Of a stretch of 64,000 nt of DNA, positions 45,906 to 57,446 are shown one piece after another. The notes beneath the pieces were generated by a model, which saw only the letters and a program-made list of their open reading frames with translations, was not told the DNA's origin and ran no database searches. The position numbers and the translations under genes were made by a program. This DNA is from Verpa conica. Taxonomy: Eukaryota; Ascomycota; Pezizomycetes; Pezizales; Morchellaceae. Position 1 is the first letter of the stretch, and the number at the start of each line of letters is the position of its first letter. The DNA lies in NCBI GenBank assembly GCA_033030425.1, contig JAUFSD010000012.1, positions 1,364,001-1,428,000 on the forward strand, given 5' to 3'.

Positions 45906-47536
45906 CTATACTCGTGCTCTCTTATCTATAAAGACTTCGACAGTTGTAGTCTTTGAGATTCCATGTGGGTCTACTTGGATTCCTACTAGACCTTCATCAC
46001 TGGAGCTCGAAGTCGGGGGTTTCTTCCCTAGCCCAATCATTCTTCCTAGACCCTCCCGCTTCTTCGGCTGAGGAGTAACTGCCCAAGCTCTGGAAAAGAC
46101 GGTATTAACGCTATCGGGGTCGTATGCCAAGCTAAGGAAGTCGAACTCGGGGGCTGGGGTCTCCCCCCGACCAGTGTTGTTTCGGCTGGATAAATCCCCG
46201 ATTGTATGTTTTGATAATTCGATAGAAGTCGTGGAGTGGTAGTTTGATCTTTTAACCTTGACACTACCGCGGAATCTAAGAGGGTTTGTTAGTCGTGGGG
46301 AATTATCTAGAGGATAGGGGGGGGGTTTCTTCTTACTTGGCAATTATTGCTGTTAATGCTGGTAGTGATGCAGTAATTATACCGAGTGATTGTTCGAGCT
46401 CGTCTAGTAGTGCTACTGGAATGACGTTCCCTGAGATCTTTGTGAGTAAGAAAACCTTGATCTTAACAGTGATCGAAACTTACATGAAACATCCAGATTT
46501 AACAGTAGTCTAGGAAGGTATGCTAATCTCAGAATTGCCGTCAAACAAGCTCTATACACCGTTAGTGGGATTATTCGCCAATAACTTCCTATACAGGGCT
46601 AAATCAAACTTACATAATTCCCAGTCCGAAAATAATACCCAATCCGACTTTCTGTCTCCTTGGGATCTCCAGGTCCCAGAGCATTTTCATAGGCAAGCAC
46701 AAAACCAGCACATCTGTGAGGACAGAGATTGATCGAAGGCTGACGTATATCACCATTGTCTTTGAGAAGTCCGGACAATGCTCTGCCCTCATAGTAATAT
46801 TCCACCATGCATATACAGGCTGGCAAATAAATACCAATCCGGTGCAATATCCTATGGTATAAAGGACCTGAAATAAGATCAAAGCCTTTACTAGACGCTG
46901 TAGTAGTCGATCACGACCGAATAGGCGACGGTAGAATAGGAGTAGCGATAGCTTTACGAAGAAAACACCAATGTTGTACATTATAGGCATTGCGTAGGTT
47001 ATCTATTGCCACAAGAACGTTTCATAAGTATTTTTTCCTTGAAGATGTGTAGTAACGGCAGTCAGAGTACATACCTCGAGTAGTTCCTGGATATGACTCT
47101 TGTCCAAGTCGAATATATGGCGCCCAAAGCCTGCGCCTCGTACAGCGTAGCAATACGTTGATGTAGATCCAATGAACAAAACCTATAATTTATAGTTTTA
47201 GATTAGCAATATACTCTAATCAGATCTCCTCATGCCCAAGATAGAACTTACAGTAGAAATACCAATAGCGACATCATCAGCTCCCAACCCCCCCGCAATG
47301 AATACCCTCGCATAGTATCTCGCAGTTACAATGATGCATGTGATTGCCAAAATAACAATATTCGTAATGAATAAGGTCTGTCCTGAATCTGGGGGAACAT
47401 AGTTTGGATCTGTGAATCTTTGTGGTATATAGTCGTCTCCATACTGAGTGAGGCCATTATGTTTTGTAAGTTCCTTGAGAGCTTCAAGGAGTAACCTGTC
47501 CTCTGTTGTGATAGATGCTAGGATTTCCGAGCTCAT
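45906..47536 (-). CDS. SAT4/Pth11-like fungal rhodopsin-fold membrane protein (437 aa)
   Basis: Six exons on the minus strand: 47252-47536, 47075-47182, 46614-47002, 46484-46551, 46337-46430 and 45906-46275. Introns are 69, 72, 62, 53 and 61 bp, and all frames fit. The product has the same fold as the 26.2-kb gene: LFITNIVILAITCIIVTARYYARVFIAGGLGADDVAI, ITYAMPIMYNIGVFFVKLSLLLFYRRLF, CTGLVFICQPVYAWW, SVLTDVLVLCLPMKMLWDLEIPRRQKVGLGIIFGLG, WNVIPVALLDELEQSLGIITASLPALTAI. The ~125-residue cytosolic tail is Ser/Arg/Lys-rich and ends HGISKTTTVEVFIDKR, matching the tail motif of the other paralogue. No CFEM domain. A receptor-like role is assumed from the family only. Confidence 0.9.
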
Positions 47537-50500
47537 TGCTGCTAGATTTTTTTTTTTTTAGGTTGAGTTCCTGGGATGGTCGAAATGCAAATCTATCGGG
47601 ACCCGTTGAATGTTTTTAAGGTAGCGAAGAATCAGCCACGCGGTAGGGCATGCTCGAGATATAATAGACAAATGCCCAGGGAAAGTAGCCTTGCTCAAAC
47701 CGGGGATTACAGCCCCTGTGGGGTAACAGGCTCCAAAGTAGGAACTTGCCCGTCTCCATGTACGCAATGTTGAGTATGCCATAATATAAATCACATCTCT
47801 TTCCTCTCCCAGGCGCTTCAAGTGCCTACCAAAAACCATGACAGTCCAACCCATAGGCTTTACCTTTTTCGGAGCTCTAGCCACATAGGGCCTGTCAGAT
47901 CCTGAATATTACCTATAAAAAAAGGTCTGATGAAATGCAGTGGATCTAAGATGAAGTCGTCCTTCCCAAATCACTGGTACTGTGCGGCACGATTGCTTCT
48001 TAGCCGCCTGCGGATGGCACGTTCGGGGGTACAGAAGAACCTCGATCTACCGGTGACAGTGGTTCTAGAGTGCAGAATTCTTTAAGGCGTGGGAGGTGAA
48101 ACGTACCCGCGCCTCCTTAGCCAGATAGAGAACCAGATATCCTGTTTGACGAACACTCAAACGTGCGAGATTATGCTAGTCTTATCAGACTTCCAAGGCA
48201 CCCGGTTGCAGTAGAAGAGTTCTTTAAAATAGCTGCCCTGTCTTTTATTCCCATATAGCCCATTCACTAAATCTATAAAGTCCCCCAGAGTTTTATCCGT
48301 GGACAATCGACTCAGCCTCTGTACCAAAGCAGATGCCAAGATCCAAAGTCGGCTAAGCGTAGCGTAGCGACCTTCCAAAAAGAAGAGTCCCCCCCACAAA
48401 TCTTACTTTACTCCGTGGCCGCAACTGCCCTGCATCCTAAACATAAACTGGCACAGTAATTAAGCAACCTTCCCAAATCATTAGCCCCCATGACGCCGTA
48501 TATACAGAGTGTTTCTGTATTCCCCAAACCCTGGGGGCTATACACGATGCATAAGCAAGTAAATAGGCATCACCTTATTATCACTTCAATCGAGAATCCT
48601 AAGCGCCTTACCTAGCATATAACACAAGTGGATTCCTGCTCTGCTGCCCTTGGGACAGATGTCCTGATTGCCACTTCAGTGTGAGCTTATCCCGAAGAGC
48701 CCGCGGAGTGATACAGACATGTACACCGTGATTTCAAGTCATACATATAGTATAGCCAGCCACTTAATCCAGTACATAGAGTACATATCAAACTTTAAAA
48801 AAAAACGACCCGAATGTACCCTCTAGATTATGATATATTATATACAAGTCTTATAATTATTCATAATCACCAGACCATGGAGTGTATCTTCTACCAGCTT
48901 TTCCGCATATTTACACAGGTGCCTTACTACCTGATTCATGGAGCAGCATCAAAACCCGTGTAGGCAACAAAACCAGAGAGACAATTAATAAAGCCTTCTC
49001 ACGAAGTGGAGCTCCACGATCGGCGAGAGTTATACCTACTCCTTAAAGTAGTGCGACATACGTACTAATCCCAATCCGCTTACAGAGGTACTTGGTCGCA
49101 CATGAGTCTCGTGTCTACTAAATTTAACTCACTATCTAGCAATTCTTACGTGAGCCTCCGCCCCAGTACCAGTGCTACAGATTAGATTTCAACCGGCTAA
49201 CTAACTCGTGACGTATCTCGCTACCAAACAACAAGAGCTCCTCTGCTTACTTTGCGGCGCAACAAGCCAGCATCTCGGTTAGTCAGTCAGTACTAGCCGC
49301 ATTGTAATACCATACAGATTATTCCGGAAACCGACTGGAATTTTTATCGAATACTTGACTGGGGCGGTCGAAAGAACCTCCGGTTCTATTATATAATAAT
49401 TTAAGTGTAGTGTGGGGCAATGGACGCGGCCCCCCAAGTTCTCAACCATCCGACTTAAGTTTTTGATGATTATAAGTAGACCCCGCCCCATCCCCCTCGA
49501 TTTATTCTAGCTTTTTTACACAGGTTTTTTTATAGCGGATTCAAAGAGTGAAGTGGTGGATTTCTGTCATCAAAAGTCCAATCCTTAGATAGGAGAAAAC
49601 CCCTAACCACCTTCTAGAGAGGTCAGAACCGCGCAACTATAAAATCTAATGGCCAGAGTTTAATAAGATAGCCTTACTATATAATTTTGATTACCTAACA
49701 CTTATAAAATTACATCATAACATATCACCCGGATTTAAGCATCAACTCCAAAGATCCTGACCATAGATTAACAGCTACTAGGCATATCTAAACAACATCG
49801 AGGCTCCCTAATATCTATAGATATTTAGATATGAAAATTCAAAGAGATTGGGGGGGGGATCTCGATGCTGAATTCTAGAGCTGGTTTATTCCGTCTCAAA
49901 AACTTTATAGCCCAACCACAATGATACACATGGACACCTTAAATAACAGAGTAAGAATAAACTATGGGCTACGTAGTCTCATTTCTATAGTATGAATCGC
50001 AGGATAGGAATATATTTTTAGGTAGATTCCTCCTAGGTAGCCCTACTAGTTCATTTTTTGGTCTACAGATGCTACGCGCTAACAAGAGCTAGATGACAGA
50101 CCCCTAGTTGGAGAAAATCTTGTACCTCGCATGGAGATTTAGCTATAGCTTAAAAACGAGAACCCTAAATCGAGCAGTTACATTTATAAAACAGCCCCCC
50201 AAAACGAGCATTTATAAGACGGAAGATATAATAAATAATTAAATCTAATTAGATGTCTAATTCTGCAAATGTCGGTATAATACTATTATGGTGTTTTTAG
50301 AAAGTAATAAAAATTACCCAGCAAAAGTAGCTTCGAGGTACATTTTATCATACTCCGATACTCACATACAGCAACTCTCCAATCCACTTGCTTACTATTC
50401 GAACGAGAGGTATTTTGGCATCACTCTTATCTTATAACTGTCTCATAAACCACTAGGTTGAGCTTGAATTCATTCAATTGGAAATTACTATTAAGCTCAT

Positions 50501-52654
50501 TCCAGACGCTTTTTACAATCAAATACGTTTCTCACATCCTAGATACTTCCTAAAACTTGTATATAACCTACATTCAGGTCACTATAACATGGATATGCCA
50601 GCGACAACACACTATATTTTTCAGCAAGTACTGTTTCCCCCGCAACCTTCTCACAATACAGCCCCTCCAACAATAGGTACACCCAATAGAACCCTAGCCA
50701 AGTTCCATCGTCATATACGAAAAACCAAGCATGTTAGTATCTTAATTACAAAGCTCGAACCCCCCACCATTTAACCTAGAAGATATTCAAGACTTTTCAA
50801 ACTAATAGTTGACCCCCAAACACGAGTGATAAACAATGACGCATTCTAGAGGCACCTATGGCAGATCGCAAGAACCTCTGCACATCACCACCAGATCAGA
50901 TGACCAACAAGACGTTGAAATAAGAATTATGTATCAGACCATGTCTTGGTACATACATACAAAATCTGAGAGTGCTATCTGAGAGCCGTGGCGTTCCCAC
51001 TTCTTGAGCCTCCCGAGGTCAAAGCTGCCAGTGATATTGTAGGATTTGAAACATCATAATTACCGGGTTTATAATTCGTTGCATTCAACGTCTATCCAAT
51101 TGATTTGCACACTTTGTTGTACTAATAGCATCATCTAAAAAGTCTACATTGATACGATGGGGGGGGGGGATGGATGGATGGATGGTTTGTATGGTCACCT
51201 GTTGTGGCGTTGAGGGTCTATCTGCATGTATGTATTGTTACCTCGAAACGTATTAACGCCCTCCCGCCCCGCTCTCTAGAAGACGTCTTTCACGCGTGCT
51301 ACAGTGTCGATAGATTAAAAGAAAAGGAAAGAAAAAAAACCACGGCTCAAAATACATCTCATCACGGGATAACCTGGCTTGGCACACAAACTCAGATGAT
51401 AATATGGCTTAAAGCCCAGGGTTAGGTTTCCCTTCGCCGAACTGACATCCCCGAACCGAGTTGGCCCCCTCTCCCTAAACTGCCGGCCCGAAGCAACATC
51501 CCTTTCATTTAATATCGCCCTGAATTATATCCGGTCCCCCCCCTGCGTTCAATTCTCTAGCTCCACGCGGGAACGTACATTTCTATTTCTCTCTCTCTCT
51601 CTCTAATAGGGGAGAATAGGGAAAGAAAAAAAAAATAAGTCCCCTCTCCCGACCGCTTTCTCATTTCCCAATGCTTGCCAAGACAGATCTATAGACGGCC
51701 CAGAACTGCTGTCGTGAACCCGACTACATGCAAGGACCGCAAAATGAGAAGCTGAATGCCTATCATTTCGAATGCCCCACTAGTTCATCCCTATTTCTGA
51801 CCCGATGAGCATCGTTGCCCCTTTACATAGCATTCCATCAGTACCGTTTCCACACAATTGAGGCCGGGTTTAATGAGCTGAGGAAAAGGCGGGACACAAT
51901 CAGTACTACCTTTTAAAAATAGGGCATTGGGCCCACGATGATCCTTTGTTGGTAGCTGGGACGCAGAAACAAAAAGAAAGGAAAAAAACCCTTTCCCCAA
52001 GATTTTCTTGCCTCTAACCTTATCCAGAGATTGTGACAGCTGTGTCTCTGTCGTGCCCTGCCTACCCCTCTTTTCATGTGAAACAGACTCTCAACCCGGG
52101 TTCCAGACTACTTCGCTTCTAACCCAAATGTGTAAACTTCTTCGATGATTTTCATGGACTGGGAACGCAAGACCCACTAAGTACAAGGTCGATGGAAGAA
52201 AGAAAAAACAACTCCGTAAATGTATCATAGACTCCCCCGCCTCCCTTATTGCATGCATTCACAGATTCAAAAAAAAGCAAGTACTTCCGGAAACTGATTG
52301 ATCCAAGAACAAAACAACCTAAGCTTCCTTCCCTCGCCCCCCCCACCATAGAACCAGAGATTATCACCACCCCAACTCCGATAATCATATTTTTCGCCAC
52401 CCACTAATGAAAACATAAAAAATAAACTTTTGGCTTTTGTTAAACAGTATCCCTTAAAAAAAATACTCCAAGACAAAGGAAGAAAGAAAAAAAATCGAGA
52501 ATTAACGCCATATTTTTTTCCCCATGATGACAAATGAGATAATGAGAATAATAAGAATAGGAAAAGATTGACCGCCATGCCATGCCTATGCTGTGCCGCT
52601 CCATACGTAAATGGTCACATCGGGGAAAAGAAAAGAAAAAAGAGAAAAACTTTT
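47537..52654. other. 5.1-kb gene-poor region
   Basis: No gene supported. A minus-strand ORF at 48157-48399 (ending LGDFIDLVNGLYGNKRQGSYF) reads like protein but is short and isolated. Low-complexity sites: a G-run and (GGAT)n at 51161-51183, (CT)n at about 51590-51604, and several A-runs at 52200-52650. AT-rich, stop-dense sequence dominates 48.7-50.8 kb. Confidence 0.4.
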
Positions 52655-54557
52655 TTAGCGGACCACGATCCGGAGAGGCTTAAATTTTGCGCCTACGGCT
52701 CGGCACTCACCGCAGCTGCCCCGCTTACCCGCGCCGAACGCGCAATCGGCACAAAAACCAGACATGCACTCCGTACACGCGAATGAATTCCCAATTGGGG
52801 AAGGATTTTCGCAAGTAGCACAGACGAGACATCGACTAGATGGTGAGTGCATCGATTGGCGTGATGAAGGAGGTGATGCGGTGAGAACGGGCGCGTGTGA
52901 AGAGGATGCTGTTGTAGGTGGAGACGGGGGTGTCTGCTGGTTGAATGTTAGAGGAGATGAGAAGCAGCTAGGCATAGGAGGGAGGCGAACAGGAGCATCG
53001 TTATTGTCGTGTATATGGTGATAGGTATGAGTGTAATCACGATCTTCGACCTCAACCACGGCGCGGGTAGTTGCAGCTTCAATGAGTTCATCCCAGCGCG
53101 ATGCAGCGAGGGAGGATTGACGGCTCCCATATACAGAGCTCTCGTTGCTATCACCATATGGGTGAGCTTGTCGCTTCCGTTTTGAGGATGTAGAGCGGTG
53201 ATCGTGATTAATAAAATTGAGCTCTTTGAGACAAGGAGAACCTAGTCCACGGATGTTGCGGTGAAAGAGAGGATGCTGAACTCGTCCGCGTCGCTCATCG
53301 TCTTCGGTCTCCTGAAAAGTCCAAAAATAACGTATATCAGCAGAGTCCAAAACGAACCAATGAGTGCTCAGTACGAAGATGAAATCTGTTCCTATGCTCC
53401 TAGACAGGCCTACGCCCAAAAAGGCTAGCCAATCAACCTGATATGTCTAACAAGCTTACTTCAGGAGCTTTCAAGCAGAAACGCATGAACGCAATCCCTA
53501 CGTCGCTTAGCTCATATGGGAGCTACAGTCTCATATTTGCCCTTTGAAGTGCAAAACTCAATTGATAGCAATTGTCGCAGCGAGTAGTGCCGAGGTAGCT
53601 CCTGATGTTTGCTGCACATCTAGGGAGAAAAAAGGAAAGAAAGGGAAAAAGGAAATAGAGGAAATTCAGGCAAACTCACTGTTCCGCTTCGCTCTTCGTG
53701 GCTATCGATCCCCATATCTTCATCATCCATAAAGGAATCTTCATCTTCTTCATGATCAAAGTCAGACATAGGAGGAGGAAATTTTGATTGAAAGTTTGCT
53801 GGGTTTGTTGATAGCGAGATTGAATGCAGGGTTTCTGATTCGTTTGCCGATGAAGGAGGCGACATGCCATCAATGTATTGGTCGTCTTCGTGCTTTGACA
53901 TTGCTATATTCATGTCGTCATTAGTATTTGATGAATGATTGATAATCCATGACGAGGGGGGATCCACCCCGCCAAGCGGAAAGATAGCCCAGGAGAGATA
54001 AAAACTTACACTTTGAGGTCTTTCTATAGCCAGTGGAAAGAGCAGCTGGGATAGGTTTTCTTACAAGAGGAAAGCCACCAGTTGGGATGCCTCCTCTTGA
54101 TAAGCTGACCATCTTCGCGAATGTTTCAGCGCTAGCTGGAAGTTTCGGGATCCAATTATCTGGGTGAGCTCGTCGAATGTGCTCACATATCGAGCGGTAG
54201 GCAAAGTTCTATAGTATATCATGCCCCAAACGAGACCCAGCAGGCCTCTCGAGAGCAAATAATTAACCTTCCAATTCATTTTCTTACTTTTAGGTCGAAA
54301 AACAATCGCCTCTACCCTTTGAAGCTCTCTTTTTACCCAGAGGTCCCTTCGGGTGAATTTAGGCTACTGGTTGGGAAATTTTTTAGACTCACACCGATGC
54401 ATTTCTTCCTACACACAGATCCGTCCGCATTCTGGAGAGGACACACAACCTCGCTGCTGCCCTGGCCGCCTAGAATCCCCCCACCGGTCCCAGCAACCTT
54501 CTTTGCAACGGTAGTAGGGTTTTTCGAGTTCAATGGTGCTTTCGCCATTACGGGCAT
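52655..54557 (-). CDS. Conserved fungal zinc-binding (HIRRAHP + RING-like) protein
   Basis: Minus-strand exons: 54393-54557, 54010-54208, 53680-53903, 53527-53619 and 52655-53311 (~445 aa). The N-terminus (MPVMAKAPLNSKNP ... GTGGGILGGQGSSEVVCPL ... CRKKCIG) joins YRSICEHIRRAHPDNWIPKLPA, a Cys/His block typical of a conserved Pezizomycotina family. An acidic middle (DHEEDEDSFMDDEDMG) and a Ser/Pro-rich part follow. The end, CLVCATCENPSPIGNSFACTECMSGFCADC...CGECRAVG-KFKPLRIVVR, is a RING-like zinc module with eight or more Cys. Nuclear regulation is plausible, but function is unknown. The weak point is exon 4: in the frame fixed by its neighbours it encodes unconserved sequence, while another frame reads QTSGATSALLAATIAIN, closer to the family, but cannot be spliced in. 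Intron 1 (184 bp) and intron 4 (215 bp) are long for this window. Confidence 0.75.
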
Positions 54558-57127
54558 GGCTAGTTGATTAGGTGATTATAGTAATTGCCTTTGAGAATGA
54601 TGGGCTTATTTTTTAGTAGGGAAATAGTGGGACTTTTCAAGGTGAAATGCAATTGAAGATGTTTTTTTTTTGGTTGTTTGTGTGCGTGTGTGCGTGTGAG
54701 GGTGAGGGTATGAGATAGGGTGCAAGGTGAGGTGAGGTGAGGCGAGTTGTAATGTGTGAGGGAGCTGGGGAGAAAAAGAGACGCAGAGAGAAAAGAAATC
54801 GGAATCGGAAGAGTAGGAAAAACCTGAGCAGAGAAAAAAAGTTCAAGGAAATCGGCACAAGAAGAGGAGAAACAGGCCGAAAAAGGGCGATAGCTTCCCC
54901 CCAACAGCTAGCTCTTTTGCGAGGCCAGGAGTGATTGGTTGAAGCTCCGGGCGCTCAAAGTGACGAGCTGTGCGTGGGCGGGGCCTTGGCAGCGGGGGGG
55001 GGGGGAGAGGAGGAGAGAGAGATGGGATATGGAGGGGGTGGGCGGGTCGCTAAGCTAAGTGCAGTTAGAGGGAGCGAGAGACTGCTGGGAAAAATGTAAT
55101 CGGCAGTTGACCATGCAAGAAGGTTGTTTGTGGGCTTGCACTTGCACGCACGGGAGGGAAGGAGGGAGAAGAGGAGAAGCAGAAAAATTTTCAGCCCGAG
55201 TGAGTGAGAGGGGAGAGCTCCAGGGAAGAGCTCGCTGAGGAGCTGTCCCCGTTGCACCAAAAAGAGGCATTGCATTGTTCAACGGTGGTGCTGCAGTAAA
55301 CAAAGAGATCAGTATGTATAGATGTATCATGGCTCCACGGAAGTCGTCCCAGCCGACTCCTCCCCGACAACCCTGGGACCACCACACTCCAGCGGGCGTG
55401 AGGTGAGTGAGCCGTACCACGATGGCCTTCACAGAGGGCATAGCTAAGTAAGTAGAGTACAAGTGCATACAAGATACAACTCGTTCTCTTCAACTTCAAC
55501 CTTTGTCTTCAACTCATCTCCATCCACCATCCACCATCCACCATCCATCCACCACCTACCCCCACCATCAACCGTCAACCAACCTCCACCTCCACTCTCC
55601 ACTCTCTACCCTCCACCCTCCACCCTCCACAACCCATCATCTCCATCCCCATCCCCATCTCCCCTCCTGCATCTAAATATCACACTACGCACAACCCTTT
55701 TCTCTCTCTTAAATAAAAATAAAATAAAAAATAAAAAATAAAAGCCACAAGCTTCCTTCCTCCTTCCTCCTTCCTTCCCCTCCTGCTCCTCGCGTCTTCT
55801 TGCATCTAACAAGTTCTATTATCGGCACACTCCCTCCGCCTGCTGTGCGAAATGATGGAGGGAAAATTTGCTCTTTTCTTTTTCTTTTTTCTTTTTCTTT
55901 TTTTCGCTTTTCCGCCGTTGAAATGACACACGCGCTGCACTGCAAGGTCAAAGCTCCTGTCGCCCGATAAGGAGCTAAGCAGGAGCTACGGGCGCGCCCA
56001 CCACACCTTCCTCGGGTAAGCTGCCCTTCGGCCTGACGCAATTGTTTACCTACATGAACGGTGCATGCACGTATGTACAGCTCTGTCGAAGCTCTTCATG
56101 ATCAGCAATAGCACTGAAACCTACCTTGTACATATGTAGTGTCCTGTAGGTACGATGTACCTACTCTAATTACGCAACTGCCCCCGTCCGTGAGTGATGA
56201 AAGGGTGAAGTAAGAGAACGGGTACATCCTGTAGAGTATGATGAAACGGTCCACTCACTCGCTCGCTCACTCCACGGAATATCTCGTCTCCTTCCCTTCC
56301 CCCCCCCATCCGTATACGTCGAGTACCCACAAAAACGGAGCTTTCTCCATCTATCCTCTTGCCTGCTGCTTGTTACTACCCTGCTTCCTGCTGCCTGCTG
56401 CCTGCTTCCTGCTTCCTGCTTCTGTTACTCATGCTACTCCTAATACTCATGTTGCTTCTCAGACTGCCTGTAGAGTACTTTACACGAAGGGGTTTCCTTC
56501 AACATAGCCTGTTTATTTCCCGCACGTGCCATCGGTAGGTCTATCCTCCCCTGCCTGCTGCCGCTTGGAGCTCCTGCTCTTGGTAACAACCGTGAGCGAC
56601 TTCCCTGGTTGGATTCAAAAACTAACCTCTTTCCTTATGCCTGTTATGCCCCACCAGTGTCACAGCAGCTTCGCGTAACTCGAAAGTCCTTGATAAGGGT
56701 GTTTGCCGGAATTGCTTGAAAATAGAAGGCTGGGATTGGCCGCTTCATATTATTTCAACGGCCCTTGTTTTTAACCTTTGTCCGTTGAATCCCTTGCCAA
56801 GCAAGTATCGTCCCGAGTCCGCGCTCCAACTCCTACAAACTTAAGGGTCCTTCCTCCGGGAGAACGGGTATATAATGTCTATTCAATATAGACCCAATAT
56901 AGAGAGGGTGATTAATAGGGGATCATAAGATAACTGACGAGATCTAGATTAAAAAAGCTCGCTTGTGACAACGATATGTACAACATGCATATACCTATAT
57001 TGTTTACTTTACTTTGACTTCGAACATGGGATAACCCAACGGCAGGCAACTACCAAGTCCCAACGGAGATCCCGTGAGCAGAGAATATAGATGGAACCGA
57101 GGTGTGAATCACCTATGCGGTTTGTAC
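54558..57127. other. Long C/T- and G/A-rich leader/intergenic region
   Basis: Strongly strand-biased simple sequence: GGTGAGG repeats at 54727-54742, G-run at 54991-55004, CCATCCAC repeats at 55520-55560, CTCCACCCTCCAC at 55596-55632, TTTTTCTTTTC at 55875-55905, and CCTGCTGCCTGCTTCCTGCTTC at 56383-56420. ORFs in it are translations of these repeats and are not called. It probably includes the promoter and long 5' leader of the zinc-binding protein gene. Confidence 0.45.
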
Positions 57128-57239
57128 GTACAAAAAAATGAATATTTCAGTGACTTCACTAGTTCTCACTCGTATAAGCATCATCCACCTTCACTCGGCA
57201 GCTAGAAAGATTACCAATATAACATGTTCTAGTCAACCC

Positions 57240-57446
57240 CCCCTTCTAAAGTGGATCAAGCGGCTAGAACTCTTGCCGGAGTTGGAACGCTTACGAGACG
57301 AGATTAAACTCCCGGCTGACGGAGAAGGAAAGGGAGAGAAAAAAAGTACTCGTTTTGTAAACACACTTAGGCTCCGCCAACTAATGTTTTCGGCCCGAGG
57401 CCTTAGTGAGCTTCTAGCGCCCAGCCATCCAGATGCTGAAGTTTAG
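57240..57446 (+). other. Possible coding fragment, unknown
   Basis: A short open frame with protein-like sequence: PPLLKWIKRLELLPELERLRDEIKLP and RLRQLMFSARGLSELLAP, a probable helical charged segment. The open frame extends up to an ATG at 57138, but the upstream part is not protein-like. No splice partner was found and I do not recognise it. Confidence 0.2.

Noticed and set aside
47558..47884. 108-codon minus-strand ORF upstream of the membrane-protein gene
   Set aside because: No recognisable family, and it lies in the promoter region of the SAT4-like gene.
54959..56041. Several 90-140 codon ORFs in the C/T-rich region
   Set aside because: They translate simple repeats (Ser/Pro/Leu or Arg/Lys/Glu runs) and lack splice or domain support.
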